Below, in pieces: positions 1 to 8,085 of a DNA stretch of 64,000 nucleotides (positions are counted from its first letter, which is position 1; each line of letters begins with the position of its first letter). This DNA comes from Dyadobacter beijingensis DSM 21582 (GTDB taxonomy: Bacteria; Bacteroidota; Bacteroidia; Cytophagales; Spirosomataceae): NCBI RefSeq assembly GCF_000382205.1, contig NZ_KB907787.1, positions 349,176 to 413,175 on the forward strand. Direction: 5' to 3'. The notes under the pieces were generated by a model that saw nothing but the letters and a program-made list of their open reading frames with translations, was not told the DNA's origin and searched no databases. Made by a program: the position numbers and the translations under genes.

Positions 1-1217
1 CGGCGCCTGCGGATTTTGAGGTGCAGGAATACAAGGGAAATTTCAATACCTGGGAAGACCTCAGCCGTTTTTACTATACATTGAATGCAGGCCGCGACCT
101 TCTGCCTCCCAATATGCAGGAGGAAGTGAAGACGCTGGTCAAAGGTGCCAAATCCGACCGGGAGAAAATTGACCGGATCTATAAATGGATGCAGGGACGG
201 TCGCGGTATGTAAGCATTCAGCTCGGAATCGGCGGCTGGCAGACCATCGACGCGATGACGGTCGCCAAAACCGGTTACGGCGATTGTAAGGCGCTGACGA
301 ATTTCACCCTCGCCGCGCTGAAAGTGGCCGAAATACCTGCCTGTGCCGCATTGATCCGCGCCGGAAAGGAAGCGAAGATCAAAGCCGATTTCCCAAGCAG
401 CAAGTTCAACCATGTGATCGCCTGCGCATTCGCGGGGAAAGATACGGTGTGGCTCGAATGTACCAGCCCGAATACGAAGCCCAACTTCATGGGCAGCTTT
501 ACCGGCAGCCGTCCCGCATTGCTGGTCCTGCCCACCGGCGGGAAGCTTGTAATGACGCCGGATTACAAGGCCCCGCAGAATGTAAAGGAAAGCCGGGCAT
601 TGGTAAAACTGACAGAAACGGGCGATGGGGAGATCGAGGCAAGGTCGCGGTACACCGGCTTGCAGCACGAACCGCGGGTACAGCTGATCCAGTACCGCAC
701 GAAAGAAGAGCAGGAGAAATGGCTCGTAAGCCATATTAACCTGCCGAGTATGGACCTGCGCCGTTTCGAGCTGGCGGAAGGCGTGGAGCCGGAGCCGTCG
801 GTGACGGAAAAACTGAGCCTGAATGTCCGCAACTGTGCTACCAAAACAGGCACGCGACTGTTCATCAAGCCCAGCCTGATGAGCAGGACTTTCGATATGC
901 CGGCCACGAGCGAGCGCACGTCCGATTTCTACCTACCATTTTCGGATTACAACTTTACCGATCTTGATACCGTATCTTACGACGTTCCGGCCAACTATAA
1001 ATTGGAAACGACATTGCCTGTATTCCAGATCGCGTCGGCTTTCGGAAGCTACGAGCTGAAAACGAGCTACGAAAACAACAAGCTCATTTGCGCGAGAAAA
1101 GTGGTAATGAACGGCGGACGTTACGGATCGAAGGATTTTGCCGCGTGGGTCGATTTTCTGAAAAAGATCAGAAAGGCCGACAGGACGCAGGTGGTGTTCG
1201 TGGAAAACAAGCTTTGA
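1..1217 (+). CDS. Transglutaminase-like (DUF3857-type) protein, 5'-truncated
   Basis: The reading frame is open to the left edge of the window (from base 3), so this is the C-terminal part of a longer protein; a GTG at 21 is probably internal. The visible part carries a transglutaminase-like papain-fold core: the nucleophile Cys in GYGDCKALTNF (bases 285-287) and the His in KFNHVIAC. The usual Asp of the triad aligns with Glu in WLECTSP. A beta-rich C-terminal region of about 240 residues follows. Bacteroidota proteins with DUF3857 plus this core are normally exported and of unknown substrate. The missing N terminus should hold a signal peptide and DUF3857. It ends about 110 bp before the hydroxyproline cluster, and I see no functional link. 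Confidence 0.8.
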   Translation, partial: APADFEVQEYKGNFNTWEDLSRFYYTLNAGRDLLPPNMQEEVKTLVKGAKSDREKIDRIYKWMQGRSRYVSIQLGIGGWQTIDAMTVAKTGYGDCKALTNFTLAALKVAEIPACAALIRAGKEAKIKADFPSSKFNHVIACAFAGKDTVWLECTSPNTKPNFMGSFTGSRPALLVLPTGGKLVMTPDYKAPQNVKESRALVKLTETGDGEIEARSRYTGLQHEPRVQLIQYRTKEEQEKWLVSHINLPSMDLRRFELAEGVEPEPSVTEKLSLNVRNCATKTGTRLFIKPSLMSRTFDMPATSERTSDFYLPFSDYNFTDLDTVSYDVPANYKLETTLPVFQIASAFGSYELKTSYENNKLICARKVVMNGGRYGSKDFAAWVDFLKKIRKADRTQVVFVENKL

Positions 1218-1276
1218 GTGAATTTAGGGACTATGTTAAAATATGTAAGGAATTGATTAAAACATGTGAATATCCG

Positions 1277-1299
1277 CATGCCGGCATGGATTAATTTTG
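1277..1299 (+). promoter_or_regulatory. Candidate promoter with palindrome before the hydroxyproline cluster
   Basis: TAATTTTG at 1292-1299 matches the Bacteroidota -7 consensus TAnnTTTG exactly and lies 27 bp before the ATG at 1326. The perfect 12-bp palindrome CATGCCGGCATG (1277-1288) sits 3 bp upstream of it, in the spacer where a repressor or activator could act. No clear -33 TTG lies at the right distance. No regulator gene is present in the cluster, so the binding protein is unknown. Confidence 0.45.
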
Positions 1300-1325
1300 G
1301 ACTAAAATTTTAACATAAGCAGGAT

Positions 1326-2258
1326 ATGAACAAAGAAGCATGGTCTGGCATTTTCCCAGCGTTGGTGACGCCATTCAAATCAGATGATACGGTTGATTTT
1401 GAACTGTTCGGCAAAAACCTCGACGCGCAGGTGGAAGCAGGTATTACCGGCGTAATCGTGGGCGGGTCGCTCGGGGAAGCCAGTACACTCACCAGGGCCG
1501 AGAAAATGGAACTGGTGAAATATGCTAAACAAGCGCTTCCTGCCGGCCTGCCGGTGGTGCTGGGTATCGCCGAGCAATCCACCGCGGAGGCGATCAGCAT
1601 CGCGAAAGAAGCCGAAAGCATTGGCGCCGACGGCCTGATGATCCTTCCGCCGATGCGCTACAAGGCCGACGACGCCGAAACGGTGAACTGGTTCAAAACG
1701 ATCGCCGAGAGCGTATCGCTTTCGATCATGGTCTATAACAATCCATTCGACTACAAGATCGAAGTGACGCTGCCGATGTTTGAAGAGCTGGCAAAAGTGC
1801 CGAACATCCACGCTATCAAGGAATCGACCCGCGACGTGAGCAATGTAACGCGCCTTTTCAACAAATTCGGCGACCGTTTCCGCGTGTTCTGCGGGGTGGA
1901 TACGCTCATTATGGAAGAGGTAATGCTCGGCGCCGACGGTGTGATCGGTGGTTTGGTAGATGCGTTCCCGAAAGAAACGGTAGCGATCTTCAACCTCGTG
2001 AAGGCGGGCCAATACAAAGAGGCATTGGCGATTTACCGCTGGTATTTGCCATTGCTCGAACTGGATATTCATCCGAAACTCGTACAAAACATCAAATTGG
2101 CCGCTGCCAAAATGGGTATCGGTTCTGAATACGTGCGTGCCCCGCGTCTGCCGCTCCACGGCGCAGAACGCGAGAAGGTAATCGCCATTATCGACCAGGC
2201 CATCGCTACACAGCCTGAATTGCCGGATTATTTGAATCTGGCGGTAGACGTGGCATAA
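1326..2258 (+). CDS. DapA-family lyase, probable Delta1-pyrroline-4-hydroxy-2-carboxylate deaminase
   Basis: A 310-residue TIM-barrel protein of the dihydrodipicolinate synthase / N-acetylneuraminate lyase family. The Schiff-base Lys165 lies in AIKES, the conserved Tyr137 in YNNP, and the family GxxGE loop reads GGSLGE (46-51). In hydroxyproline degraders this family includes the deaminase that converts Delta1-pyrroline-4-hydroxy-2-carboxylate to 2-oxoglutarate semialdehyde and ammonia. Its neighbours supply every other step of that route (semialdehyde dehydrogenase, epimerase, D-hydroxyproline dehydrogenase, permease), so this role is much likelier than lysine biosynthesis. The specific reaction is inferred from context; the family and catalytic residues are visible. 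It is first in the cluster, behind a promoter-like element. Confidence 0.85.
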   Translation: MNKEAWSGIFPALVTPFKSDDTVDFELFGKNLDAQVEAGITGVIVGGSLGEASTLTRAEKMELVKYAKQALPAGLPVVLGIAEQSTAEAISIAKEAESIGADGLMILPPMRYKADDAETVNWFKTIAESVSLSIMVYNNPFDYKIEVTLPMFEELAKVPNIHAIKESTRDVSNVTRLFNKFGDRFRVFCGVDTLIMEEVMLGADGVIGGLVDAFPKETVAIFNLVKAGQYKEALAIYRWYLPLLELDIHPKLVQNIKLAAAKMGIGSEYVRAPRLPLHGAEREKVIAIIDQAIATQPELPDYLNLAVDVA

Positions 2259-2270
2259 AATCGGGTCGGG

Positions 2271-2369
2271 GTAGGAGGCTCCTGAGGAGCCAAATGCCTT
2301 GGTGACGGTGTTTGCTATAAACAGGTGGCTCCTTCGATGCCGAATGCGGAGCAATCGCCTGTTTATAGC
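2271..2369. repeat. Dispersed palindromic element, copy 1
   Basis: A perfect 6-3-6 palindrome, GGCTCC-TGA-GGAGCC (2277-2291), is followed by a long hairpin. Its outer arms GCTATAAACAGG (2314-2325) and CCTGTTTATAGC (2358-2369) are perfect complements, and an inner pair GCTCC/GGAGC lies inside. The same GTAGGAGGCTCC lead-in, a 6-3-6 palindrome and a degenerate CCTGTTnATAG motif recur at 17485-17718. It contains no reading frame. It separates the deaminase gene from the dehydrogenase gene and could affect transcription between them. Confidence 0.75.
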
Positions 2370-2448
2370 GAACCGATCACATAAATATCCCTAACCGGAG
2401 GGGTTCCCTGTTATCCGGATGGCCTCTACCCAACCAATAACCGTAATA

Positions 2449-2511
2449 TTGACAAAAAAAGCGCCGTATGATCGTTAGATTGCATGCGCAGCATTGTTCT
2501 GTTTTTGTCAA
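2449..2511 (+). promoter_or_regulatory. Widely spaced inverted repeat before the semialdehyde dehydrogenase gene
   Basis: TTGACAAAAA (2449-2458) and TTTTTGTCAA (2502-2511) are perfect 10-bp complements with centres 53 bp apart, about five helical turns. They end 11 bp before the ATG at 2523. Such spacing fits two operator half-regions bridged by a regulator, or a hairpin in the leader. A weak -7-like TAGATTG lies between them at 2476. This is sequence evidence only. Confidence 0.35.
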
Positions 2512-2522
2512 AACATCAAATT

Positions 2523-3992
2523 ATGAATTCATCCGAATTAGACCTTATTCTTGAAAAAGCCCAAACGGCGTTCGTAGCAATGAACGCCTACGCATTGCGC
2601 CGCCGTGTGGCATTAATGAATGCGATCGCCGACGAAATCGAGGTGCTGGGCCCTGAGCTGGTGCAAACCGCGATGGCGGAATCCAACCTGCCTGAGGCGC
2701 GGCTGAACGGCGAAAAAGCACGGACGGTTTTTCAATGGAGAAGCTATGCGCAGGCGGTGGAAAACGGCTATTCGCTCGATGCGAGCATTGATACCGCCAA
2801 TCCGCAGCGTGTCGTTCCTAAACCGGATATCCGTAAAACGAATGTAGGGCTCGGCCCCGTGGCCGTTTTCGGGGCGAGCAACTTCCCGTTCGCATTCTCG
2901 ACGGCGGGCGGTGATACGGCCAGCGCCATAGCGGCGGGCTGTCCGGTGGTGGTAAAAGCGCATCCCGGTCACCCGAAAACATCGCAGCTGATGGCTGATG
3001 CCATTAGCCGCGGGGTAGCCAAAAGCGGTTTCCCGGAAGGCACATTTGCCCATATTTTTACGGAAACCAATGAAGAAGCGCAGGCTTTGGTTAGCCACCC
3101 GGTGATCAAAGCGGTGGGCTTTACCGGTTCTAATCGCGGCGGACTCGCCTTGGTAGAGGTTGCCAGCAAGCGTAAGGAGCCGATTCCGGTGTTTGCCGAA
3201 ATGGGCAGCATTAACCCGGTGTTCCTGCTGCCGGGCAAGCTGAGCACGGCCGGCGCGGATTTAGCCAAACAATACGCCGGTTCACTGACATTGGGCGTAG
3301 GGCAGTTTTGTACCAATCCGGGCCTGCTCATCACGGAAGACAGCCCGGCGCTGGAAGGCTTTATCGCCGCACTGGACCAGGAGATCGTCAATATCGTTCC
3401 CGCGCCGATGCTGAATGCGGGCATTGCGGTGGCTTACCGTGGTAACCGCGAGAAAGTGATCGGCCAATCGGGCGTGGAAGTGCTTTCGGTCGCGACTGCC
3501 GAGGCGGCCGACGGACAAGGCGCTGCCACGGTGGCAACCGTTTCCGGTGTTGACTTTTTGATCAATGACGATTTGCAAACCGAAGTTTTCGGGCCATTTG
3601 CATTGATCGTAAAATGCCGGAATGCGGAGGAAGTGCTGGCGGTTACGGAAAAACTCCACGGCCAGCTGACGGCGACATTGCTCGCTACCAGTGAAGACCT
3701 GGCCTCGCACCGCGAGTTAGTGGCTGCGATCCAGAACAAATGCGGCCGCATTATCTTCAATAACTTTCCGACCGGTGTTGAAGTGTGCAAATCCATGCAC
3801 CACGGCGGGCCATTCCCGTCGTCGAGCAACAGCCAGTTTACCTCGGTAGGCCCGGACGCGATCAAGCGGTTTACCCGCCCGTTGAGCTTCCAGAACTGGC
3901 CCGACGAATTTTTGCCTGATGAATTGAAGAACGCCAACCCGCTCGGAATCTGGCGGACGGTGGATAACGAAATAACCAAAGCGGCGCTGTAA
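2523..3992 (+). CDS. 2-oxoglutarate (alpha-ketoglutaric) semialdehyde dehydrogenase
   Basis: A 489-residue aldehyde dehydrogenase. The catalytic Cys263 lies in GVGQFCTNPG and the general base Glu226 in FAEMGSINP. The GSINPVFLLP and VEVCKSMHHGGPFPSSS stretches are typical of the ketoglutaric semialdehyde dehydrogenase subgroup used in hydroxyproline, arabinose and glucarate degradation. It oxidises 2,5-dioxopentanoate to 2-oxoglutarate with NAD(P)+. The ATG at 2523 is preferred over one at 2484, because the 13 extra residues do not match the family and the homologous N-terminal helix starts after it. The epimerase gene follows 19 bp downstream, so the two are probably co-transcribed. Confidence 0.9.
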   Translation: MNSSELDLILEKAQTAFVAMNAYALRRRVALMNAIADEIEVLGPELVQTAMAESNLPEARLNGEKARTVFQWRSYAQAVENGYSLDASIDTANPQRVVPKPDIRKTNVGLGPVAVFGASNFPFAFSTAGGDTASAIAAGCPVVVKAHPGHPKTSQLMADAISRGVAKSGFPEGTFAHIFTETNEEAQALVSHPVIKAVGFTGSNRGGLALVEVASKRKEPIPVFAEMGSINPVFLLPGKLSTAGADLAKQYAGSLTLGVGQFCTNPGLLITEDSPALEGFIAALDQEIVNIVPAPMLNAGIAVAYRGNREKVIGQSGVEVLSVATAEAADGQGAATVATVSGVDFLINDDLQTEVFGPFALIVKCRNAEEVLAVTEKLHGQLTATLLATSEDLASHRELVAAIQNKCGRIIFNNFPTGVEVCKSMHHGGPFPSSSNSQFTSVGPDAIKRFTRPLSFQNWPDEFLPDELKNANPLGIWRTVDNEITKAAL

Positions 3993-4011
3993 ATGCAGCC
4001 CGGGAGCTTTT

Positions 4012-5013
4012 ATGCGTAAAACTTTTTTCTGTATCGACGCCCACACCTGCGGTAATCCCGTACGCGTAGTCGCAGGTGGCGGGCCGCTCCTCGAGGGCAA
4101 CAGCATGATGGAGCGCAGGCTCCATTTTTTGAGGGAATTCGACTGGATACGCAAGGGCCTGATGTTCGAGCCCCGCGGCCATGATATGATGAGCGGGAGC
4201 ATTCTCTACCCGCCCATCGACCCGGCCAACGATATTGGCGTACTCTACATTGAAACGAGCGGCTGCCTCCCCATGTGCGGCCATGGAACCATCGGAACGG
4301 TGACTATCGCCATTGAAGAAGGCCTGGTGACCCCCAAAGTGCCGGGTAAGCTACGCCTCGAAACCCCTGCCGGGCTGGTATTGGTGGAATATGTGCAGGA
4401 AGGCCGGAAGGTGAAATCCGTCAAACTGATTAACATCAAATCATTCCTCGCGGCTGAAAAGCTGACTGTCGAATGCCCTGACCTGGGCACATTGACCGTC
4501 GATGTTTCTTACGGCGGCAACTTTTACGCGATCGTCGATCCGCAGGAGAATTTCAAAGGCATCGAAAACCATACCGCCGACCAGCTTATCAGCTGGAGCC
4601 GCGTGTGCCGTCAGCGGATGAACGAGCAGTACCAGTTTGTCCATCCCGAAAACGAACATATCAAGGGCCTGAGCCACTTCCTGTGGACCGGTGCCCCGCT
4701 TGATCCGACATCGACCGCTCGCAATGCCGTGTTCTATGGTGATAAGGCGATCGACCGCTCCCCGTGCGGTACAGGCACGTCCGCCCGTATGGCGCAATGG
4801 CATGCGCAGGGTAAGCTCAAAAAAGGCGACCGTTTCGTACACGAAAGCATTATCGGTTCCAAATTCATCGGGACCGTAGAAGAAGAAACAACCATCGGCG
4901 ATAGGCCCGCCATGATCCCCGGCATTGAAGGCTGGGCGGTGATTACCGGACACAATACCATTTTTATCGACGACGAAGAAGATCCCTATGCATTCGGTTT
5001 TCAGGTTTTGTAG
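4012..5013 (+). CDS. 4-hydroxyproline 2-epimerase (proline racemase family)
   Basis: A 333-residue proline racemase family protein, the usual length. Both catalytic cysteines are present: Cys89 in MCGHGTIG and Cys252 in DRSPCGTGTSAR. A Cys/Cys pair indicates racemase or epimerase activity rather than the Cys/Thr pair of 3-hydroxyproline dehydratases. It should convert trans-4-hydroxy-L-proline to cis-4-hydroxy-D-proline, the first step of the pathway, in the cytoplasm. It follows the semialdehyde dehydrogenase by 19 bp and is separated from the D-amino-acid oxidoreductase gene by a repeat tract. Substrate choice between proline and hydroxyproline is inferred from the complete pathway around it. 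Confidence 0.9.
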   Translation: MRKTFFCIDAHTCGNPVRVVAGGGPLLEGNSMMERRLHFLREFDWIRKGLMFEPRGHDMMSGSILYPPIDPANDIGVLYIETSGCLPMCGHGTIGTVTIAIEEGLVTPKVPGKLRLETPAGLVLVEYVQEGRKVKSVKLINIKSFLAAEKLTVECPDLGTLTVDVSYGGNFYAIVDPQENFKGIENHTADQLISWSRVCRQRMNEQYQFVHPENEHIKGLSHFLWTGAPLDPTSTARNAVFYGDKAIDRSPCGTGTSARMAQWHAQGKLKKGDRFVHESIIGSKFIGTVEEETTIGDRPAMIPGIEGWAVITGHNTIFIDDEEDPYAFGFQVL

Positions 5014-5025
5014 GGGCTTTAAGGC

Positions 5026-5205
5026 GTAGGCTGTAAGCTGTATGCTGAGAATGGTAGGGTTCAGTTCAAAACAGAATTATGAAACTAAGGCAGCTTAAAG
5101 CTTACAGCCTAAAGCTTAAAGCCTGAAAGCGCTAACAATTGTTATAAACGAAAATAAAACAGCTGTAAACTTTTAGCCTAAGGCTTATCGCTTACAGCTT
5201 AAAGC
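5026..5205. repeat. Heptameric repeat blocks in two orientations
   Basis: The whole epimerase-oxidoreductase gap consists largely of 7-bp units. At 5026-5046 three head-to-tail GTAnGCT units occur. At 5095-5122 four in-phase units of the type TTAAAGC, TTACAGC or CTAAAGC occur, in the opposite sense. At 5171-5205 five more units of the same type follow. The consensus in the second orientation is YTAAAGC/TTACAGC. The last block ends 5 bp before the next start codon. Units are contiguous with no spacers, so this is not a CRISPR array. Confidence 0.75.
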
Positions 5206-5210
5206 TTCCG

Positions 5211-6470
5211 ATGAACATTCAAAAAGGCAGCGCCGTCATTATCGGTGGCGGGATTACCGGTCTGGCTTCGGCCTATTACATGCTGAAAAGCGGTTGGAAA
5301 GTGACGTTGCTCGATAAGGGCGATTTGTTCGACAACTGTTCCACCGGCAATGCGGGCATGATCGTGCCGAGCCATTTCATCCCGCTTGCCGCGCCGGGTA
5401 TGGTTTCGAAGGGCATCAAATGGATGTTCAACAGCCGCAGCCCTTTTTATGTAAAACCGTCGCTCGATTTTTCGCTCATTTCGTGGGGTTTGAAATTCAT
5501 GAAAGCGGCCACCGAAGCGAATGTGGAACGCGCCGCGCCGCATTTGCGCGACTACCATTTGCTGAGCAAGGCCTTGTACGAGGATTTTGCCAGAGACGAA
5601 AACCTGGATTTTGGATTGGAAGAAAAGGGCATATTAATGCTCTACAAATCCGAGAAAACCGGCGAGGAGGAAATCCACGTAGGTAAGCAGGGCCAGCAGC
5701 TCGGCCTGGACATCGATATGCTCAGCCGAGAGCAGGTGCAGGCATTGGAACCGGGCATCAGACTCGACGTGGCCGGCGCCGTGCATTACCGCTGCGACGC
5801 CCATTTGTACCCGACCGCATTGGTGAATGGGTTGATCAAAAGCATTCAAACGCTGGGCGGAGAGATCGTGCAGAAAACCGAAGTGACCGGCTTCGATACG
5901 GGTAATGGAGAGATCAAGGCGGTTAAAACGGCCGCTAAAACCTATACCGGCGACATCGTGGTGATGACCGGCGGTTCCTGGATGCCGCAGCTTGCCAAGC
6001 TGGCCGGGCTGTCTATCCCCGTAATGCCGGGCAAAGGTTACTCTTTGATGGAACCTAATTCGGAGCACCCTATCGTTCACCCCGCATTGCTGCTGGAAGC
6101 CCGCGTGGCCGTTACGCCCATGAACGGGCAGGTGCGCTTCGGCGGAACGATGGAGCTCGCGCCGCTGAACAATCAGATCAATATGAACCGGGTGGAAGGC
6201 ATTGTCAATTCCATCCCCAACTATTACCCGGAACTGAATGTGGCCGTGCCGCAGAAAGACCGTATCTGGTACGGGTTCCGCCCTTGCTCGCCCGACGGCT
6301 TACCTTATTTGGGATATTCCAAAAAGTTGGGCAATCTGATTATCGCCGGCGGGCACGGCATGATGGGCATCAGCCTTGGGCCTGCTACCGGCAAAATCGT
6401 CGCCGAAATGGCCGATCGTCATGTGCCTTCGGTGAATGTTTCGCTCTACGATCCGGAGCGTTATCAATAA
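5211..6470 (+). CDS. FAD-dependent oxidoreductase, probable D-hydroxyproline dehydrogenase (DadA family)
   Basis: A 419-residue DAO/DadA-type flavoprotein. The Rossmann FAD-binding motif IIGGGITGLAS is at residues 10-20, and the family-typical GNAGMIVPSHF follows near residue 46. C-terminal GGHGMMGISLGPATGK is the second flavin-contact region. Within this cluster it should oxidise cis-4-hydroxy-D-proline to Delta1-pyrroline-4-hydroxy-2-carboxylate, passing electrons to the respiratory chain as single-subunit DadA-like enzymes do. There is no separate small [2Fe-2S] subunit gene of the multi-subunit type nearby. A generic D-amino-acid dehydrogenase is the alternative; the context favours hydroxyproline. 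Confidence 0.87.
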   Translation: MNIQKGSAVIIGGGITGLASAYYMLKSGWKVTLLDKGDLFDNCSTGNAGMIVPSHFIPLAAPGMVSKGIKWMFNSRSPFYVKPSLDFSLISWGLKFMKAATEANVERAAPHLRDYHLLSKALYEDFARDENLDFGLEEKGILMLYKSEKTGEEEIHVGKQGQQLGLDIDMLSREQVQALEPGIRLDVAGAVHYRCDAHLYPTALVNGLIKSIQTLGGEIVQKTEVTGFDTGNGEIKAVKTAAKTYTGDIVVMTGGSWMPQLAKLAGLSIPVMPGKGYSLMEPNSEHPIVHPALLLEARVAVTPMNGQVRFGGTMELAPLNNQINMNRVEGIVNSIPNYYPELNVAVPQKDRIWYGFRPCSPDGLPYLGYSKKLGNLIIAGGHGMMGISLGPATGKIVAEMADRHVPSVNVSLYDPERYQ

Positions 6471-6524
6471 ACAAAGGCGGGGCAGCACTTTGTAACCATT
6501 TTAGCGGGTGGCAGGGGATAGATA

Positions 6525-6555
6525 TTGTGAGTAGGCCAAATACTTCGTAGTTTTC
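6525..6555 (+). promoter_or_regulatory. Possible promoter of the permease gene
   Basis: TTG at 6525-6527 and TAGTTTTC at 6548-6555 (one mismatch to TAnnTTTG) are 20 bp apart, which fits Bacteroidota promoters. The element lies about 39 bp before the permease ATG at 6594. The 123-bp gap contains no gene. Confidence 0.3.
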
Positions 6556-6593
6556 ACAGATTAACACCTGACTTCATAAACCTATTACCCTTT

Positions 6594-8012
6594 ATGCCAC
6601 AAGAAAACACTTCTTTCAAGCCCTCATTGGGTCTTGTCGACGCTACCATGCTCGTAGCCGGCAGTATGATCGGATCGGGGATCTTCATCGTCAGCGCCGA
6701 CATCATGCGCAATACCGGCAGCGTGGGCTGGCTCATGTTCGTGTGGCTTATCACCGGTTTCATGACGCTCACGGCCGCATTGAGCTACGGCGAGCTCAGC
6801 GCAATGTTCCCCAAGGCAGGCGGACAATACATTTACCTGAAAGAAGCCTATAACCCGCTGATCGGTTTCCTGTACGGATGGAGCTTTTTCACTGTAATCC
6901 AAACCGCCACCATCGCCGCCGTGGCCGTGGCATTCGCCAAATTTACCGCTTACCTGATCCCGCAATTCAGCGAAGACCTGGTCGCACTGGATCTCGGTTT
7001 TCTCAAAATAAGTCCCGCCCAGCTGCTTTCCATTGTGGTAATCGTCGTGCTGACGTTTACGAATACACGTGGCGTAAACAGCGGGAAAATCATTCAAACG
7101 ACATTTACATTAACGAAGCTTCTGAGCTTGCTCGGCCTGATCGTTTTCGGGTTGATATTCATGAAACCCGAAGTGTGGGCCGCCAACTGGGGCGAAGGCA
7201 TGTGGGACCTGCACAAACTCAATCCTGACGGCAGCATTGAATCCTACACCACCATCGCCGCATTCGGCGCTATTGCCGCTTCGATGGTAGGCTCCATTTT
7301 CAGCAGCGACTCATGGAATAACGTGACATTCATTGCCGGCGAAATCAAAAACCCGCAGCGCAATATCGGCCTCAGCCTCGCATTGGGTACGATCATCGTG
7401 ACGGTCATTTACGTGCTCACCAACGTGATGTACACCGGCGTGCTTTCGTTGGAGGAGATCGCCTCGTCGGACAAGGACCGGGTAGCCGTTACCGCATCGC
7501 ACGTCATTTTCGGCAATGCCGGCACGATCGTGATCGCGGTGATGATCATGATTTCGACATTCGGCTGCGACAATGGCCTCATCATGTCCGGCGCCCGGGT
7601 GTATTATTCGATGGCGAAGGATGGGCTGTTTTTCAAAAAGGTAGGGATATTAAATAAAAATGCAGTGCCGGAAATCGGCCTTTGGCTGCAATGCGTGATT
7701 GCCTCGTTGTGGGCGTTGAGCGGTAAATACGGTAACCTGCTGGATATGATTTCGTTCGTGGTGGTCGTGTTTTACATGCTTACCATTATCGGGATTTTCA
7801 TTCTTCGTAAAAAACGCCCGGATGTGCCGCGGCCTTACAAGGCGTTCGGCTATCCTTTCCTGCCGATCATTTACATTATCATGGGTATCGCGTTCTGCGT
7901 GCTGCTGATCATCTACAAGCCCGAATACACCTGGCCGGGGCTCATCATTGTGCTGTTGGGCATTCCGGTTTATTATATGGTAGCGCGGAAGGATGCGGCG
8001 GTGATTGAGTAA
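6594..8012 (+). CDS. APC-family amino acid permease
   Basis: A 472-residue polytopic membrane protein with about 12 hydrophobic segments. The first helix contains the APC hallmark GSMIGSGIF, and helices 2-3 contain FPKAGGQYIYLKEAY, typical of the LAT/APA-type amino acid transporters. It is the last gene of the hydroxyproline cluster and is the natural candidate for hydroxyproline or proline uptake across the inner membrane; the substrate is inferred from context. A strong bidirectional terminator follows 12 bp after the stop codon. Confidence 0.88.
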   Translation: MPQENTSFKPSLGLVDATMLVAGSMIGSGIFIVSADIMRNTGSVGWLMFVWLITGFMTLTAALSYGELSAMFPKAGGQYIYLKEAYNPLIGFLYGWSFFTVIQTATIAAVAVAFAKFTAYLIPQFSEDLVALDLGFLKISPAQLLSIVVIVVLTFTNTRGVNSGKIIQTTFTLTKLLSLLGLIVFGLIFMKPEVWAANWGEGMWDLHKLNPDGSIESYTTIAAFGAIAASMVGSIFSSDSWNNVTFIAGEIKNPQRNIGLSLALGTIIVTVIYVLTNVMYTGVLSLEEIASSDKDRVAVTASHVIFGNAGTIVIAVMIMISTFGCDNGLIMSGARVYYSMAKDGLFFKKVGILNKNAVPEIGLWLQCVIASLWALSGKYGNLLDMISFVVVVFYMLTIIGIFILRKKRPDVPRPYKAFGYPFLPIIYIIMGIAFCVLLIIYKPEYTWPGLIIVLLGIPVYYMVARKDAAVIE

Positions 8013-8024
8013 GCATTTAAAGTG

Positions 8025-8065
8025 AAAAGTGCCCTGTGCGGAAAATTCCATACAGGGCACTTTTT
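8025..8065. terminator. Bidirectional intrinsic terminator
   Basis: A hairpin with perfect 13-bp arms, AAAAGTGCCCTGT (8025-8037) and ACAGGGCACTTTT (8052-8064), is followed by a T run. It separates the + strand permease from the - strand AHSA1 gene, and the A-rich 5' flank lets it act in both directions. Confidence 0.9.
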
Positions 8066-8085
8066 GTTGATGAAGCAAAACGATA

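Noticed and set aside
1326..2258. dapA (lysine biosynthesis).
   Set aside because: The complete hydroxyproline pathway around the gene fits a deaminase role better; the family fold alone does not decide.
1380..2354. A 324-codon frame on the - strand opposite the deaminase gene.
   Set aside because: It has a His/Arg-rich composition typical of antisense frames and lies across a clear DapA-family gene.
5026..5205. Possible CRISPR array.
   Set aside because: Units are 7 bp, contiguous and degenerate, without spacers or cas genes.
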